From Burkholderiales bacterium (GTDB taxonomy: Bacteria; Pseudomonadota; Gammaproteobacteria; Burkholderiales; WYBJ01), in NCBI GenBank assembly GCA_022841915.1, contig JALHQN010000008.1, positions 14,713-78,712 on the forward strand: DNA of 64,000 nucleotides. The letters run 5' to 3'. The translations under genes and the position numbers were made by a program. Shown here piece by piece: positions 35,425-44,115 of the stretch. The first letter of the stretch is position 1; each line of letters starts with the position of its first letter. The notes beneath the pieces are model-generated. The model did not search any database. It saw nothing but the letters and a program-made list of their open reading frames with translations, and was not told the origin of the DNA.

Positions 35425-36420
35425 ATGACAAAAGCAGTGTTCGTCCCCGTACTACTCGCCAGTCTGGGCATTGCCGCATCGAATGCGTACGCCCAAGCCG
35501 GAGCGGCAGCGAAGTTTCCCGAACGCCCGATCCGCCTGGTGGTCGGCTTCCCTCCCGGCGGCGCAACCGACATCCTCGCGCGCATACTCTCCCAGCACAT
35601 GCCCGAATCGATCGGCCAGCCGGTGGTCGTCGACAATCGAGGCGGCGCGAGCGGCACGATCGCAGCGGGGCTGGTCGCCAAAGCCCCCGGCGACGGCTAC
35701 ACGATCATGATGGTCCCGAGCGGCCCGTTCACGATCAGCGTCAGCACGTACAGCAATCTCCCGTACGATGCCGTGCGCGATTTCAAGGGCGTGTCCTTGT
35801 TGGCTTGGGTGACCAATGTCGTCGTCGTACCTCAGGCCTCGCCGGTCAAGTCGCTGCAGGATCTCATCCGCATGGCCAAGGAGAAGCCCGGGCAGACCAC
35901 GTTCTCCTCGTCGGGATCCGGCTCCCTGCACCATCTGGCCGGTGAAGTGCTCAAGCGCCTGACGGTCACCGAGATGATTCATGTCCCCTTCAAGGGCGCC
36001 GGCCCCGCGCTCGGCGCACTGGCGAGCAGCGAAGTGACCTTCGGCTTCACGTCCATGCCATCCGCGGTGCCGCTCATTCAAGCCAAGCGCCTGCGGCCGA
36101 TCGCCGTCACCAGCGAAAAGCGCCTCTCGGCGCTGCCCGACACACCCACGATGACCGAAGCCGGCGTACCGCCGCCCCCCGGGCTGGACATCCGGGAATG
36201 GTATGGCGTCATCATGCCCGCCGCGACCCCGGCAGCCATCGTAAACAAGCTCAACGAAGAGATGGTGAAGGCGTTCAAGCGTCCGGACGTACAAACGCGA
36301 CTCACCCAGATGGGGGCGGAATTCGTCGGCAGTTCGCCCCGGGCCCTGGACACTCAACTCGCCAACGACGTCAAGACGTGGGCAAAGTGGGTGAAGGAAG
36401 CGGGCGTGCGCGTCGACTGA
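35425..36420 (+). CDS. Bug family (TctC) tripartite tricarboxylate transporter receptor
   Basis: Receptor of 331 residues: signal peptide MTKAVFVPVLLASLGIAASNAYAQ, then FPERPIRLVVGFPPGGATD, DNRGGASGTIA, GDGYTIM and VPFKGAGPAL. AAGGA lies seven bases before the ATG, inside a 12-bp palindrome. It converges on the NrtA-like gene at the end of the sigma-54-controlled operon and has no obvious enzyme partner. Confidence 0.95.
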   Translation: MTKAVFVPVLLASLGIAASNAYAQAGAAAKFPERPIRLVVGFPPGGATDILARILSQHMPESIGQPVVVDNRGGASGTIAAGLVAKAPGDGYTIMMVPSGPFTISVSTYSNLPYDAVRDFKGVSLLAWVTNVVVVPQASPVKSLQDLIRMAKEKPGQTTFSSSGSGSLHHLAGEVLKRLTVTEMIHVPFKGAGPALGALASSEVTFGFTSMPSAVPLIQAKRLRPIAVTSEKRLSALPDTPTMTEAGVPPPPGLDIREWYGVIMPAATPAAIVNKLNEEMVKAFKRPDVQTRLTQMGAEFVGSSPRALDTQLANDVKTWAKWVKEAGVRVD

Positions 36421-36441
36421 CCCGCACGATTCGGATCGCGC

Positions 36442-36469
36442 AAAGGGACGACCTCGAGCGTCGCCCTTT
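36442..36469. terminator. Weak hairpin between convergent genes
   Basis: AAAGGG-A-CGAC pairs with GTCGCCCTTT with one bulged base, between the Bug stop (36420) and the end of the NrtA-like gene (36564). The A-rich and T-rich arms would suit bidirectional termination, but the stem is short. Confidence 0.4.
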
Positions 36470-36563
36470 CGCGACGACGTCCCCGAGCGCCGGACTCGCG
36501 GCATCCCGGAGCCCGACAGCCCGCTACCCGATCAGCATTGAAGGAATCGGCCCTCGCCGTCGC

Positions 36564-37886
36564 TCACCGCTGGGCTACCATCACGCTCTCCGCATCGAAC
36601 ACCTTGCCCATGATGGTGTGCTTGCGGTAGTTGACCTTCGGCGCCTCCATGCCGATCTCGGCCATGCGACGCCGCGCATCCGAAGCCAGAAACACCTTCT
36701 CCGAGATTTCGCGGTAATTCACGTCCTGCTTGAGGTAGCCCCAGCGCTTCATCTGCGTGAGCATCCAAACCGCCATCGAGTTCCAAGGGAAAGGATCGAA
36801 GTCGATCCGGTTCGGCACGTTGCGCACGCCACCGAGCCCATCGGCGAAACGTCCGGTGAGCACCTGCTCGACCACCGTGAGCGGCTGATTGAGGTACGCG
36901 GTCGGCGCGATCATCTGCGCGACGTTCTTGCGGTTGTCGGGACTGGACGAGAAGCGCGTGGCCGTCAGAAGGGCACGAACGACGGCGGCAAAGGTGTTGG
37001 GATTCTGGCGCGCGAACTCCGCGGTCGACGCGAAAGCGCAACACGGATGCCCCTCCCACATCTCGTTCGTCAGCATGTGGATGAAGCCCACGCCCTCGTA
37101 GACAGCGCGCTGGTTGAATGGCTCGGCGACGATGAAGCCGTCGATGTTGCCCGACGTGAGGTTGGCCACCATGTCCGGGGGCGCCATCACTCGCAGTTGC
37201 ACATCGCGATCGGGGTCGAGTCCATGTTCGGCCAGATAATGACGCAGCAGGAAGTTGTGCATCGAATAGTCGAACGGCACGCCGAAGCGCATGCCCTTCC
37301 ACTGCTTCGGGTCGCGACGTTCGCGATGCTTCATCGCCAACGTGATGGCGTTGCCGTTCACGTTCTCGATCGCGGGCATGACCATCGGCACCGGATTCGA
37401 GCCGGTACCCAGGCTGATGGCGAGCGGCATCGGCGAGAGCATGTGGGATGCGTCGTATTCGCCCGAGAGCGTCTTGTCGCGGACGACGGCCCAGCCTGCG
37501 GTCTTCATCAGGGAGACGTTCAATCCCTCGCGCGAATACATCCCGGCGGCATGGGCGAAGATGATCGGGGTCGCACAGGTGATGGGCAGAAAGCCGATGC
37601 GCAGATCGCGCTTCTCCGGCTTGCCGCGATCGCCCGCCAAGGCTGCGATCGCCCCCTGGGGCAAGGCGGCTCCGAGGGCGGCCAGCGCGCTGCCGGTGCC
37701 CAGCGCCTGAAGGAAGCCTCGGCGCGTGGCTGCGTTCGGCACGATGGCGCGCAACAGTGCTGCCTCGACGAGGCGCCGCGAAGCCGATTCCTCGTCGACG
37801 GCGGCGAGGTGCGCCGCCTCGTCCGCGTGGCGCCCACAACTGCACCGGCCGATGGTCGCAGGCTGTCCGGGTGTCTCTTCATGCAT
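36564..37886 (-). CDS. CmpA/NrtA family ABC transporter substrate-binding protein
   Basis: Protein of 440 residues. A 54-residue N-terminal stretch containing CSCGRHADEAAH precedes a twin-arginine signal (TRRGFLQALGTGSALAALGA, RR at 55-56), then the type-2 periplasmic fold beginning KRDLRIGFLPITCATPIIFAHAAGMYSREGL. GEYDASHMLSPMPLAISLG and the FIVAEPFNQRAV region match nitrate- and bicarbonate-binding NrtA/CmpA proteins. AGGAGCTTGGCC supports the start at 37886. No permease or ATPase gene is adjacent. It is the last gene in the operon downstream of the sigma-54 promoter at 40368-40384, 57 bp after the rubredoxin gene. A signalling or accessory role is as likely as transport. Confidence 0.88.
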   Translation of the reverse strand: MHEETPGQPATIGRCSCGRHADEAAHLAAVDEESASRRLVEAALLRAIVPNAATRRGFLQALGTGSALAALGAALPQGAIAALAGDRGKPEKRDLRIGFLPITCATPIIFAHAAGMYSREGLNVSLMKTAGWAVVRDKTLSGEYDASHMLSPMPLAISLGTGSNPVPMVMPAIENVNGNAITLAMKHRERRDPKQWKGMRFGVPFDYSMHNFLLRHYLAEHGLDPDRDVQLRVMAPPDMVANLTSGNIDGFIVAEPFNQRAVYEGVGFIHMLTNEMWEGHPCCAFASTAEFARQNPNTFAAVVRALLTATRFSSSPDNRKNVAQMIAPTAYLNQPLTVVEQVLTGRFADGLGGVRNVPNRIDFDPFPWNSMAVWMLTQMKRWGYLKQDVNYREISEKVFLASDARRRMAEIGMEAPKVNYRKHTIMGKVFDAESVMVAQR

Positions 37887-37943
37887 GGCCAAGCTCCTGT
37901 ATCTTCGTGTCCGCACTCGTCGGCGACGAGCCGCGGCATGTCT

Positions 37944-38147
37944 TCACATCGGGCTGAAGTCGGCCTTGCCGACCCCGCACTCGGGACAGAACCAGTCCTC
38001 CGGGAGATCCTGCAGGCGGGTGCCCGGCGCGATACCTTCGTCCGGAATACCCAGCGCCTCGTCGTATACGTAGCCGCACACCAGACAGATCCAGCGTGCC
38101 GTGGCGAGCGATGTTCCATTGGCGTCCACGATGGCGCCCCCCATCAT
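37944..38147 (-). CDS. Rubredoxin
   Basis: Protein of 67 residues with both iron-binding knuckles: Cys21-x2-Cys24-Gly-Tyr and Cys54-Pro-x-Cys57-Gly, plus the conserved [16 protein letters not shown] loop and [12 protein letters not shown]. Start and upstream stop overlap as ATGA (38144-38147), so translation is probably coupled to the DUF302-like gene. Rubredoxins pass single electrons to oxygenases, reductases or peroxide-reducing enzymes; here the obvious partner is the acyl-CoA-dehydrogenase-fold protein in the same operon. No rubredoxin reductase is in the window. Confidence 0.95.
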   Translation of the reverse strand: MMGGAIVDANGTSLATARWICLVCGYVYDEALGIPDEGIAPGTRLQDLPEDWFCPECGVGKADFSPM

Positions 38148-38536
38148 TGCGTAAGCTGCACCGACTGCAGCGAAGCGAACACGCGTCCGAACAGTGGCGC
38201 CAGATCGGCGGCTACCGCGTCGAGCGCGGGATTCGCGTAGGGCCGGAAGACTTCGCTCGGCGGACGATGCGCCACGACCGTGATGCCCTCGGCATCGTAG
38301 ACGTGGATGCGCAGCGGGATGTCGATGCCCGCGCGCTTGTCGGCGGCCCACACCCGCGCGGCAAAGTCCGGCCGGAACACTTCGAGCACCTGATCGGCGG
38401 GCACCTCGATCCCGCGCCGCGCCGCATTGGCCTGCCCGTTGATATGAGCAACCAAAGCCAGCGGCGCTTCGGCGATCGATGCCAGCAACCGGGCGACCGC
38501 TTCGTCGACGCCGATCGACAGGCGCTGGGCGATCAC
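38144..38536 (-). CDS. DUF302-like protein
   Basis: Protein of 130 residues whose features fit the DUF302 fold: an N-terminal helix-strand unit ([23 protein letters not shown]), [13 protein letters not shown], and a central [26 protein letters not shown] segment that corresponds to the family's LPLKVLVWED region. No cysteines or signal peptide. The start overlaps the stop of the acyl-CoA-dehydrogenase-fold gene by 4 bp and its own stop overlaps the rubredoxin start, giving a tightly coupled trio. The biochemical role of DUF302 proteins is not established; a small-ligand or redox-adaptor function is guesswork. Confidence 0.7.
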   Translation of the reverse strand: MIAQRLSIGVDEAVARLLASIAEAPLALVAHINGQANAARRGIEVPADQVLEVFRPDFAARVWAADKRAGIDIPLRIHVYDAEGITVVAHRPPSEVFRPYANPALDAVAADLAPLFGRVFASLQSVQLTQ

Positions 38537-39696
38537 GCAGCGACCCCGCTCGCCGCGCAGGCATCGAGTTCGGCCAACTCCTTGCGCAAGTGCTTGAGCG
38601 CCGGTGTGACGATCGCCACGAAGATCGCCTCACGCACGCGTCGCTGCGCCGGATTGCGAATGAGATAGCCCTTGGCGCCCGAGTGCAGCATGGCCGCCAT
38701 CGATGCCTTCAACGCCAGCTCGGAGCCTGCGGCGCGCAAGCTCAATACCTCGCGGACCTCGAACGGCTGTCGCGCGTCGATGCGCGCGGCCAGATTCAGG
38801 ATGGCGCTTCTCGCCGCATCGAGCTGCGCCTGCAAATCCGCCGGCTGATCGTCGAGGAAGCCGTTGACATGGCCGAGGGTGCGGCCCGCGTCGCGCATGA
38901 TGGCGATGCAGTCCTCGATCAAGCCCAGCGCGATACCTGTCTGCATGAGCACGAAGCCGGGCTTGATCCGGCGCACGAAGGCGTCGAATTCCGCCGGCTG
39001 CGCAAGGATGTCCGAGTCCGCAACGAACAAGCGCCGAAACTGGCAGGAAAAGGTGCGTGTGCCTTCCAGGGCCACGAAGTGCGCGCTGGTATTGAGTCGT
39101 GCGCCTTGTTCGCCGGCTCTCGCCAACGCGAGCAGCGTGCCGCCGTCCTCGGCGCGTGCACCGACCGCGAACAGATGACCTTCGCCCAAGTTCGACACCC
39201 ACGGCAGGGTGCCGTCGATTTCGTACCCGCCTTCGACCCGCTTGGCCGTCAGGCACAACGGCTCGATGGCAGCACAGCTCTTCATCAAGTTCGACAGGCC
39301 CGTCCCGCCCAGCACCTCGCCCGCCATGACCGGGCGTTGCAGACGCTCGCGCAGGGCGGCGTTGTCCGTATTCTGCAAGTACCACACGAGCGCCGACTGG
39401 CACCAGCTCAGAAAGGCGGTGGAGCCGCATACTTTCGAGACTTCGCTCATGCACTCGATCAGCGTCCGCAGCCCGAGCCCGGTGCCGCCGCGTGAAGGCT
39501 CGACGGCGCAACCGAACATGCCCAGTTCACCGAGATGGCGCAGGAACTGCTCCGGATACTCGGCCTTGACGTCGATGTCGACGACTTTGGGCGCAAGTTC
39601 TTCGCGCGTGATCTGCGCGACGCGCCCGACCAGTTCGAAGGCAGCATTGCCCCCTGTTTCGGCGACAGAGGGTTGGACTTGCAAGACTGCGGACAT
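38533..39696 (-). CDS. Acyl-CoA dehydrogenase-fold flavoprotein lacking the usual catalytic Glu
   Basis: Protein of 387 residues with the three-domain acyl-CoA dehydrogenase layout: N-terminal helices, the [23 protein letters not shown] segment, a middle beta domain, and a C-terminal helical bundle. In the C-terminal motif, where dehydrogenases have GYxxExPxER, this protein reads [10 protein letters not shown] (343-352), so the Glu position is Arg347. It may therefore be a flavin monooxygenase of the DszC/SfnB type or another non-dehydrogenase. It follows the OsmC gene by 38 bp and is translationally coupled to DUF302-like and rubredoxin genes, which could supply electrons. Confidence 0.85.
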   Translation of the reverse strand: MSAVLQVQPSVAETGGNAAFELVGRVAQITREELAPKVVDIDVKAEYPEQFLRHLGELGMFGCAVEPSRGGTGLGLRTLIECMSEVSKVCGSTAFLSWCQSALVWYLQNTDNAALRERLQRPVMAGEVLGGTGLSNLMKSCAAIEPLCLTAKRVEGGYEIDGTLPWVSNLGEGHLFAVGARAEDGGTLLALARAGEQGARLNTSAHFVALEGTRTFSCQFRRLFVADSDILAQPAEFDAFVRRIKPGFVLMQTGIALGLIEDCIAIMRDAGRTLGHVNGFLDDQPADLQAQLDAARSAILNLAARIDARQPFEVREVLSLRAAGSELALKASMAAMLHSGAKGYLIRNPAQRRVREAIFVAIVTPALKHLRKELAELDACAASGVAA

Positions 39697-39734
39697 GGGA
39701 CTCTCCCGGTAGACGAGGAATTCGAGACGTCGGC

Positions 39735-40280
39735 CTAAGCCAGCTCGACTTTCATCGGGATCGGATTGCGGAAGCTGTTGGCGACGGGCGAGAAGAAATT
39801 GGCATGCCGGACGATCTCGTCGAGCGTCTCCCTCGGCGCGTCACCCTCGATGACCACTTTCGCCCGAACCTCACGGAAGCCCATCTCGTTCGCCTGCTTC
39901 TGCGCACCACCCGCCCCCCAGGCCGCCGGGTTGCCGATGTCGCCTTCGAGCAGCACTTCGAGTCGGGTCAGTTCGACTTGCTTCCAAGTCGCGACCGCCT
40001 GGATGCCTACGGACAGGCACGCACCCAGCGCGGCGAGCATGGTCTCCGAAGGCGCGGGCGCGGTGTCCTGCCCGAACAGGTGCAGCGGCTCGTCGACCAC
40101 GACCGGCGCATGCTTGCCGATGTAGGTGAGATTGCGGAATTGCCCGTCGGCGATCGTGTGCGACTTCATCGTGCCCTGCGAAGCGGGATTCGCGCAGCCC
40201 TTGGCTGCGAAGGCGAGCAAGCCGTCGCGGTCGATCGGCTTCAATTGGACCTGGGCTGCAGGCGGTGACACGTCGTTCAT
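39735..40280 (-). CDS. OsmC family protein
   Basis: Protein of 181 residues of the OsmC/Ohr fold, which usually reduces organic hydroperoxides or hydrolyses thioesters in the cytoplasm. The central helix contains LAALGACLSVGIQAVAT with the first conserved Cys. The second family Cys is not evident in EIVRHANFFSPVANSFRN, where typical members have a HxxCPV motif; here the sequence reads FFSPV, so the disulfide chemistry may be lost. CAGGAGCTCATCGC precedes the start. It is the first gene after the sigma-54 promoter, with a leader of about 75 bases. Confidence 0.88.
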   Translation of the reverse strand: MNDVSPPAAQVQLKPIDRDGLLAFAAKGCANPASQGTMKSHTIADGQFRNLTYIGKHAPVVVDEPLHLFGQDTAPAPSETMLAALGACLSVGIQAVATWKQVELTRLEVLLEGDIGNPAAWGAGGAQKQANEMGFREVRAKVVIEGDAPRETLDEIVRHANFFSPVANSFRNPIPMKVELA

Positions 40281-40367
40281 GCGATGAGCTCCTGTGTGTT
40301 CGGGTGATGGAGAGGCTTGCTCGGGGATCGAATCGCCCCCGCTGCGCCACGCTTCCATCCTGCTCAT

Positions 40368-40384
40368 TGCAAGGCCTGTGCCGA
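40368..40384 (-). promoter_or_regulatory. Sigma-54 (-24/-12) promoter of the OsmC operon
   Basis: On the minus strand the sequence reads CGGCAC-AGGCC-TTGC, matching TGGCAC-N5-TTGC at nine of ten fixed bases, with the invariant GG and GC separated by exactly 10 bp. It lies about 88 bp upstream of the OsmC start and just downstream of a gene for a sigma-54 activator. Transcription would begin near 40357. Confidence 0.85.
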
Positions 40385-40415
40385 GATCTTCGATGACGCC
40401 GGAAGTCACGACGAT

Positions 40416-40427
40416 TCAAGCGCTTGA
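40416..40427 (-). promoter_or_regulatory. Candidate upstream activator site 1
   Basis: TCAAGCGCTTGA, a perfect 12-bp palindrome about 35 bp upstream of the -24 element. A palindrome in this place suits an enhancer-binding protein. Confidence 0.45.
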
Positions 40428-40453
40428 GCGACTAGCCGCAGGCTGCGCTCTCT

Positions 40454-40465
40454 CGCCTCGAGGCG
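40454..40465 (-). promoter_or_regulatory. Candidate upstream activator site 2
   Basis: CGCCTCGAGGCG, a second perfect 12-bp palindrome 38 bp from site 1 (centre to centre), before the 3' end of the activator gene. It could alternatively serve as the activator gene's terminator stem. Confidence 0.35.
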
Positions 40466-40504
40466 CGAATGTCGACGCGAATGTTTACAATCGCAGGCGC
40501 ATTG

Positions 40505-42109
40505 TCAGCGCGGTTTGCGGGTCACCGGGATGCCGAGCTGCCGCACGCGGTAATCGAGCTGGCGCAAAGTCATGCCGAGCGCGCGAGCCGCCGCGGTCTT
40601 GTTGCCGCCCGCCTGCGCGATCGCGGCCACGATGCGGCTGCGATCGTCTTCCATGACCAGCCCATAGCGCGGCGCACGTTGAACATCGGTCACACCCGGC
40701 TCGCCCCCTGGATCGATCGAGACTCTCGCCTCCGCCACCAGCACCCGCTCGACATCGTTGGCGCCGATGACCGGCGAGTCGCTCAACAGGACGATGCGCT
40801 CGATCACATTAGCCAACTGACGCACGTTGCCCGGCCAGGGAAAACGGCCCAGGACGTCGACAGCCTGAGCCGTGAGCGCCACATTGCGCTGGTACGTCTG
40901 GTTGAGTTGACTGATGAAGTGCCGCGCGAGCGCGCGCACGTCCTCGGGGCGCTCCCGCAGCGGCGGCAGGGTAATCGGCAGAACATTCAATCGATAGAAA
41001 AGATCGAGCCGAAAACGGCCCGCGCTGACCAATGCGTGCAGATCGCGGTTGGTCGCGGCAACGATGCGCACGTCGACCGCGCGCTCGCGCGCCGAGCCGA
41101 CGCGCTCGATGACCCGCTCCTGCAATACTCGCAGCAGCTTGGCCTGGGTGGCAATCGGCAATTCGCCGACCTCGTCGAGAAAGAGCGTGCCCCGATGCGC
41201 CAGCTCGAAACGCCCGACGCGCGCATTGGTCGCCCCGGTGAACGCGCCCTTCTCATGACCGAAGAGTTCCGACTCGAACAAATTCTCCGGCACGGCAGCG
41301 CAATTGAGTTTGACGAAGGGTGCGTCGCGCCGCCCCGACAGCAGATGCAGCGTGCGCGCGAGCAACTCCTTGCCGGTGCCCGATTCGCCGAGCAGAAGCA
41401 CCGTGGCATCGGTGCCGGCCACTCGCTCGATCTGAGCCAGTGCCGCGAGTAGCGCCTTCGATTCGCCGACGACTCCGGCCGCACGAGCCACCGCCGTCGT
41501 GCGCTCGAGTGCGCGCTTGAGCTCGCGATTCTCGGTTTCGAGCGTCGTCGTGCGCTCGGCCACGAGCCGATTGAGTTCGAGCAGTTGCCCGACCAGAATC
41601 GCCATCGTCTCGAGCACCTGCAAGTCGTCGGCGAGCGCGCGGTCGCGACGCCGCAACCGATGCACGCCCAGCACGCCGAGCGTGCGGCCTGCGACGTCGA
41701 TGGGCAATGCGATGAAGGCCACCGTTTCCTGAGGCAGGCATGCGCGCTCGACGGTCCGGCACAAGAACGCCGGTTCGGCATCGATATCCTGAACGATGGC
41801 CTTGACGCCCGAGGCGAACACCTGACCGGTGATCCCCTCGCCCGCGGCGAAGCGCCCGCGCGCCACCTCGGCTGCCGTGAGGCCGTAGGCATAGCGAATG
41901 GCGATGCTTCCGTCATCGGGATCGCGCAACAGCACGCGGCCTCGATTCAATCCCAGCAGTTCGGAGAGCAGATGGAGCATCTCGCTGATGACCACGCTGG
42001 GATCGAGGCTGCGTCCGAGCCGCTTGGTCACCTCGCGCATCAACAACCGTTCATGCTGCGCCCAATGTCGGGGCGGCGGCGGGACGCCCACTGCACCGTT
42101 CTCGGGCAT
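40505..42109 (-). CDS. NifA-like sigma-54-dependent transcriptional activator
   Basis: Enhancer-binding protein of 534 residues. GAF sensor domain (about 30-180), coiled linker, AAA+ domain with Walker A GESGTGKE (241-248), the sigma-54 contact loop GAFTGA (288-293) and [11 protein letters not shown], then a Fis-type helix-turn-helix ending [25 protein letters not shown]. The order and C-terminal helix resemble NifA/VnfA, but the linker has no cysteine motif and no nitrogenase genes are nearby. It lies immediately upstream of a sigma-54 promoter on the same strand, so it probably activates the OsmC-ACAD-DUF302-rubredoxin-NrtA operon in response to a small molecule bound by the GAF domain. Confidence 0.93.
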   Translation of the reverse strand: MPENGAVGVPPPPRHWAQHERLLMREVTKRLGRSLDPSVVISEMLHLLSELLGLNRGRVLLRDPDDGSIAIRYAYGLTAAEVARGRFAAGEGITGQVFASGVKAIVQDIDAEPAFLCRTVERACLPQETVAFIALPIDVAGRTLGVLGVHRLRRRDRALADDLQVLETMAILVGQLLELNRLVAERTTTLETENRELKRALERTTAVARAAGVVGESKALLAALAQIERVAGTDATVLLLGESGTGKELLARTLHLLSGRRDAPFVKLNCAAVPENLFESELFGHEKGAFTGATNARVGRFELAHRGTLFLDEVGELPIATQAKLLRVLQERVIERVGSARERAVDVRIVAATNRDLHALVSAGRFRLDLFYRLNVLPITLPPLRERPEDVRALARHFISQLNQTYQRNVALTAQAVDVLGRFPWPGNVRQLANVIERIVLLSDSPVIGANDVERVLVAEARVSIDPGGEPGVTDVQRAPRYGLVMEDDRSRIVAAIAQAGGNKTAAARALGMTLRQLDYRVRQLGIPVTRKPR

Positions 42110-42253
42110 GACTTACCGATCGCTCCAGGCCAAGGTCGCTCGCGATCGGTTCAGCACGAAACATGCCACTCGCGGATCAAAGCGACACGAGGATGCCGGC
42201 GGACCGCGTGGTACGAGCCAGGGCACGCACGCCCGCTGGCCGGTCAGAAATGC

Positions 42254-42285
42254 AAAAGGGCTGTCCCTCAGAAGGAACAGCCCCT
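42254..42285 (-). terminator. Rho-independent terminator of the MmgE/PrpD gene
   Basis: On the minus strand a GGGCTGT/ACAGCCC stem (42258-42264 with 42277-42283) is extended by inner pairs across one mismatch, and is followed by TTTT. It is about 60 bp after the MmgE/PrpD stop at 42346. Confidence 0.75.
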
Positions 42286-42345
42286 TGCCGCCTGCATACC
42301 GACGCAGGCTCGACCAGCGCCCCGTCAGCAACAACCTGTTCGCGA

Positions 42346-43746
42346 TCAGCGCACCGGAATCACCGTGTCGACGATCTTGCGAATGTCGGTCGCCTTCTCC
42401 ATGCTCATGATCGCATTCAGTGCCGCATCGATCTGCGCAGGCTTCAACACCGAACCGGCGAGCAGCTTGAACTTGTCGAACACGGCTTCCTTGGTCTCCC
42501 AGCCATAGGTGTCGCCGCGACCGCCGGTCGCTTCGCTGCGAGGGGCATGCAATTTTTCCCCGTTCTTCAGGGTGACTGTCACATCCCAGTAGTGACCGCC
42601 GCCCTTCGCACGATGCGGGCGACCGACGTACTCGGGATCCTGCGTGATGTTCACTTTCGCCAACATGGCCTGCACGGCCGGGCGCATTGCTGCCTCGTCG
42701 GTGAAGCTCGACAGATCGAGCTTGCCGCCGTCGACGATCATCGACGCCACCGTGAACCAGGTGGAGAACTTGCCCTGCAGCCCGCTCTTCGGCCAGCGCA
42801 GGTTGGGCGCCATGCACGAGGGCTCATGCGTCGTGACGATGTCGACCGAAGCGACGTCCTCTGCCTTGAAGGGATGCTTCTTCAGCAACTTCGAGATGGC
42901 GGTATTGGAACCGTGGGTGCCGCCGCAGCAGGGCCAAATCTTGATGGCGATGCCGTTGGCGACTTCCTTGCCGCTGCCCATCAGCGCCCAGGGATTGCCG
43001 AGGTGCCGCGGCACGGCAGCGAGATTCATCATCTCCTCGCCGTACACGGCGGCATAGCCGAAGCGATGCTCCATCACATCGGGGCTGGCTTCGTAGCCCT
43101 TTTGCGCCATCTTCGCCGCCATCACCCCGGCGCGACATGCGTTGCCGGGATGAAAGGGCTTGGTCATCGTGCCGAAATTCGCGCGCAGGCCCGAGGCCTG
43201 GGTCGCACCGATGCCCAGCGCCATGCGGGTCTGCATCTCGTCCAGGTTGAGCATCTTGGCCGCCGCGGCAGTCGATCCCAAGGTGCCGATGCTGGAGGTG
43301 TTGTGCCAGCCCTTGCCGTAGTGATCTTCGCCCATCGCGTGAGTGACGTTCAGCGTGATATCGAAACCGACGATGTACGAGAGCAGCGCTTGCTGGCCGC
43401 TCAGGCGCAACTCTTCGCCCATGGCCAACACGACCGGCATCAGCAACACGGCCTGGTGACCGCCGGTGAAGTCGTCGAAGTCTTCGGAATGACCGAGCGT
43501 GCCGTTGGCCATCGCTGCATTGACCGCGTTGGTCTCGATGTTCGTGCCCAGCACGCGAGCGACGGGCTTGCCGCCGAGTTCGTCGACCAGACCGGTGAAG
43601 ATCTTGCCGAGCGGTCGGGTGGTGCCGTAGATCGCGCAGCCGACCGCGTCGAGCAGACACAGCTTGGCCAAATCGACGGCCGGGGTCGGAATGTCTTCGA
43701 ACTGAGCCTTGGTGATGAAGCTCGCCATACGTTGCGTGGTACCCAT
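42346..43746 (-). CDS. MmgE/PrpD family protein
   Basis: Protein of 466 residues: LAKLCLLDAVGCAIYG near the N-terminus, GHSEDFDDFTGGH with the DD motif, HYGKGWHNTSSIGTLGSTAAAAKML and KIWPCCGGTHGSNTAI. A start at 43746 (MGTTQRMASF) follows CACAGGTGCGACG. A GC-rich region upstream stays open but lacks family similarity. It is monocistronic, ends in a clear terminator, and is divergent from the CocE-type hydrolase gene. It is distinct from the copies at 24196 and 52638 by its insertion after residue 380 (GRPHRAKGGGHYWDV). Substrate unknown; likely a carboxylic acid. Confidence 0.92.
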   Translation of the reverse strand: MGTTQRMASFITKAQFEDIPTPAVDLAKLCLLDAVGCAIYGTTRPLGKIFTGLVDELGGKPVARVLGTNIETNAVNAAMANGTLGHSEDFDDFTGGHQAVLLMPVVLAMGEELRLSGQQALLSYIVGFDITLNVTHAMGEDHYGKGWHNTSSIGTLGSTAAAAKMLNLDEMQTRMALGIGATQASGLRANFGTMTKPFHPGNACRAGVMAAKMAQKGYEASPDVMEHRFGYAAVYGEEMMNLAAVPRHLGNPWALMGSGKEVANGIAIKIWPCCGGTHGSNTAISKLLKKHPFKAEDVASVDIVTTHEPSCMAPNLRWPKSGLQGKFSTWFTVASMIVDGGKLDLSSFTDEAAMRPAVQAMLAKVNITQDPEYVGRPHRAKGGGHYWDVTVTLKNGEKLHAPRSEATGGRGDTYGWETKEAVFDKFKLLAGSVLKPAQIDAALNAIMSMEKATDIRKIVDTVIPVR

Positions 43747-44115
43747 CGTCGCACCTGTGGAATGTGATTTGGAACGGTTTGATTCGGTGAATGGCGCTGC
43801 ACCCAGCCCAGGTCTCTGCGATGCGACCTCCTCCGCTCCTTGCGATGGCCCTGCTGTCGCCGCCAGACTGCGCACTGCACGCTCGCTCGATCCTATGCCC
43901 GGCCCCGGCAGGCGTCAATCGAGGATGTACGTCGTCGCATCGACGGCACCGCCTTGCGCGCTGCACCACGCATGTCGCGCACTCATCGAAGTGAAAAATA
44001 ACGGCGACCACGTCCGCATGCTGGACAGGCTCCGGTTCACCGCAATTGGCAGGCATCGACCTCGCAGGTAGGCTGGCGCATCCTCGACATTGCTCGACCG
44101 ACAGGCCCGCAGACC
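43747..44115. other. Intergenic region between divergent MmgE/PrpD and CocE-type genes
   Basis: 369 bp with no supported gene; presumably both promoters. No strong palindrome or consensus promoter was recognised. Confidence 0.5.

Noticed and set aside
36564-40280. Assignment of the module as a dimethyl-sulfone (sfn) or alkanesulfonate (ssu) operon
   Set aside because: The sigma-54 activator and ACAD-fold protein are suggestive, but no flavin reductase, SsuD-like monooxygenase or ABC permease is present; OsmC, DUF302 and rubredoxin do not belong to known versions.
40505-42109. Assignment of the sigma-54 activator as true NifA controlling nitrogen fixation
   Set aside because: No nif genes are present, the linker lacks the cysteine motif of oxygen-sensitive NifA, and the adjacent promoter belongs to an unrelated operon.
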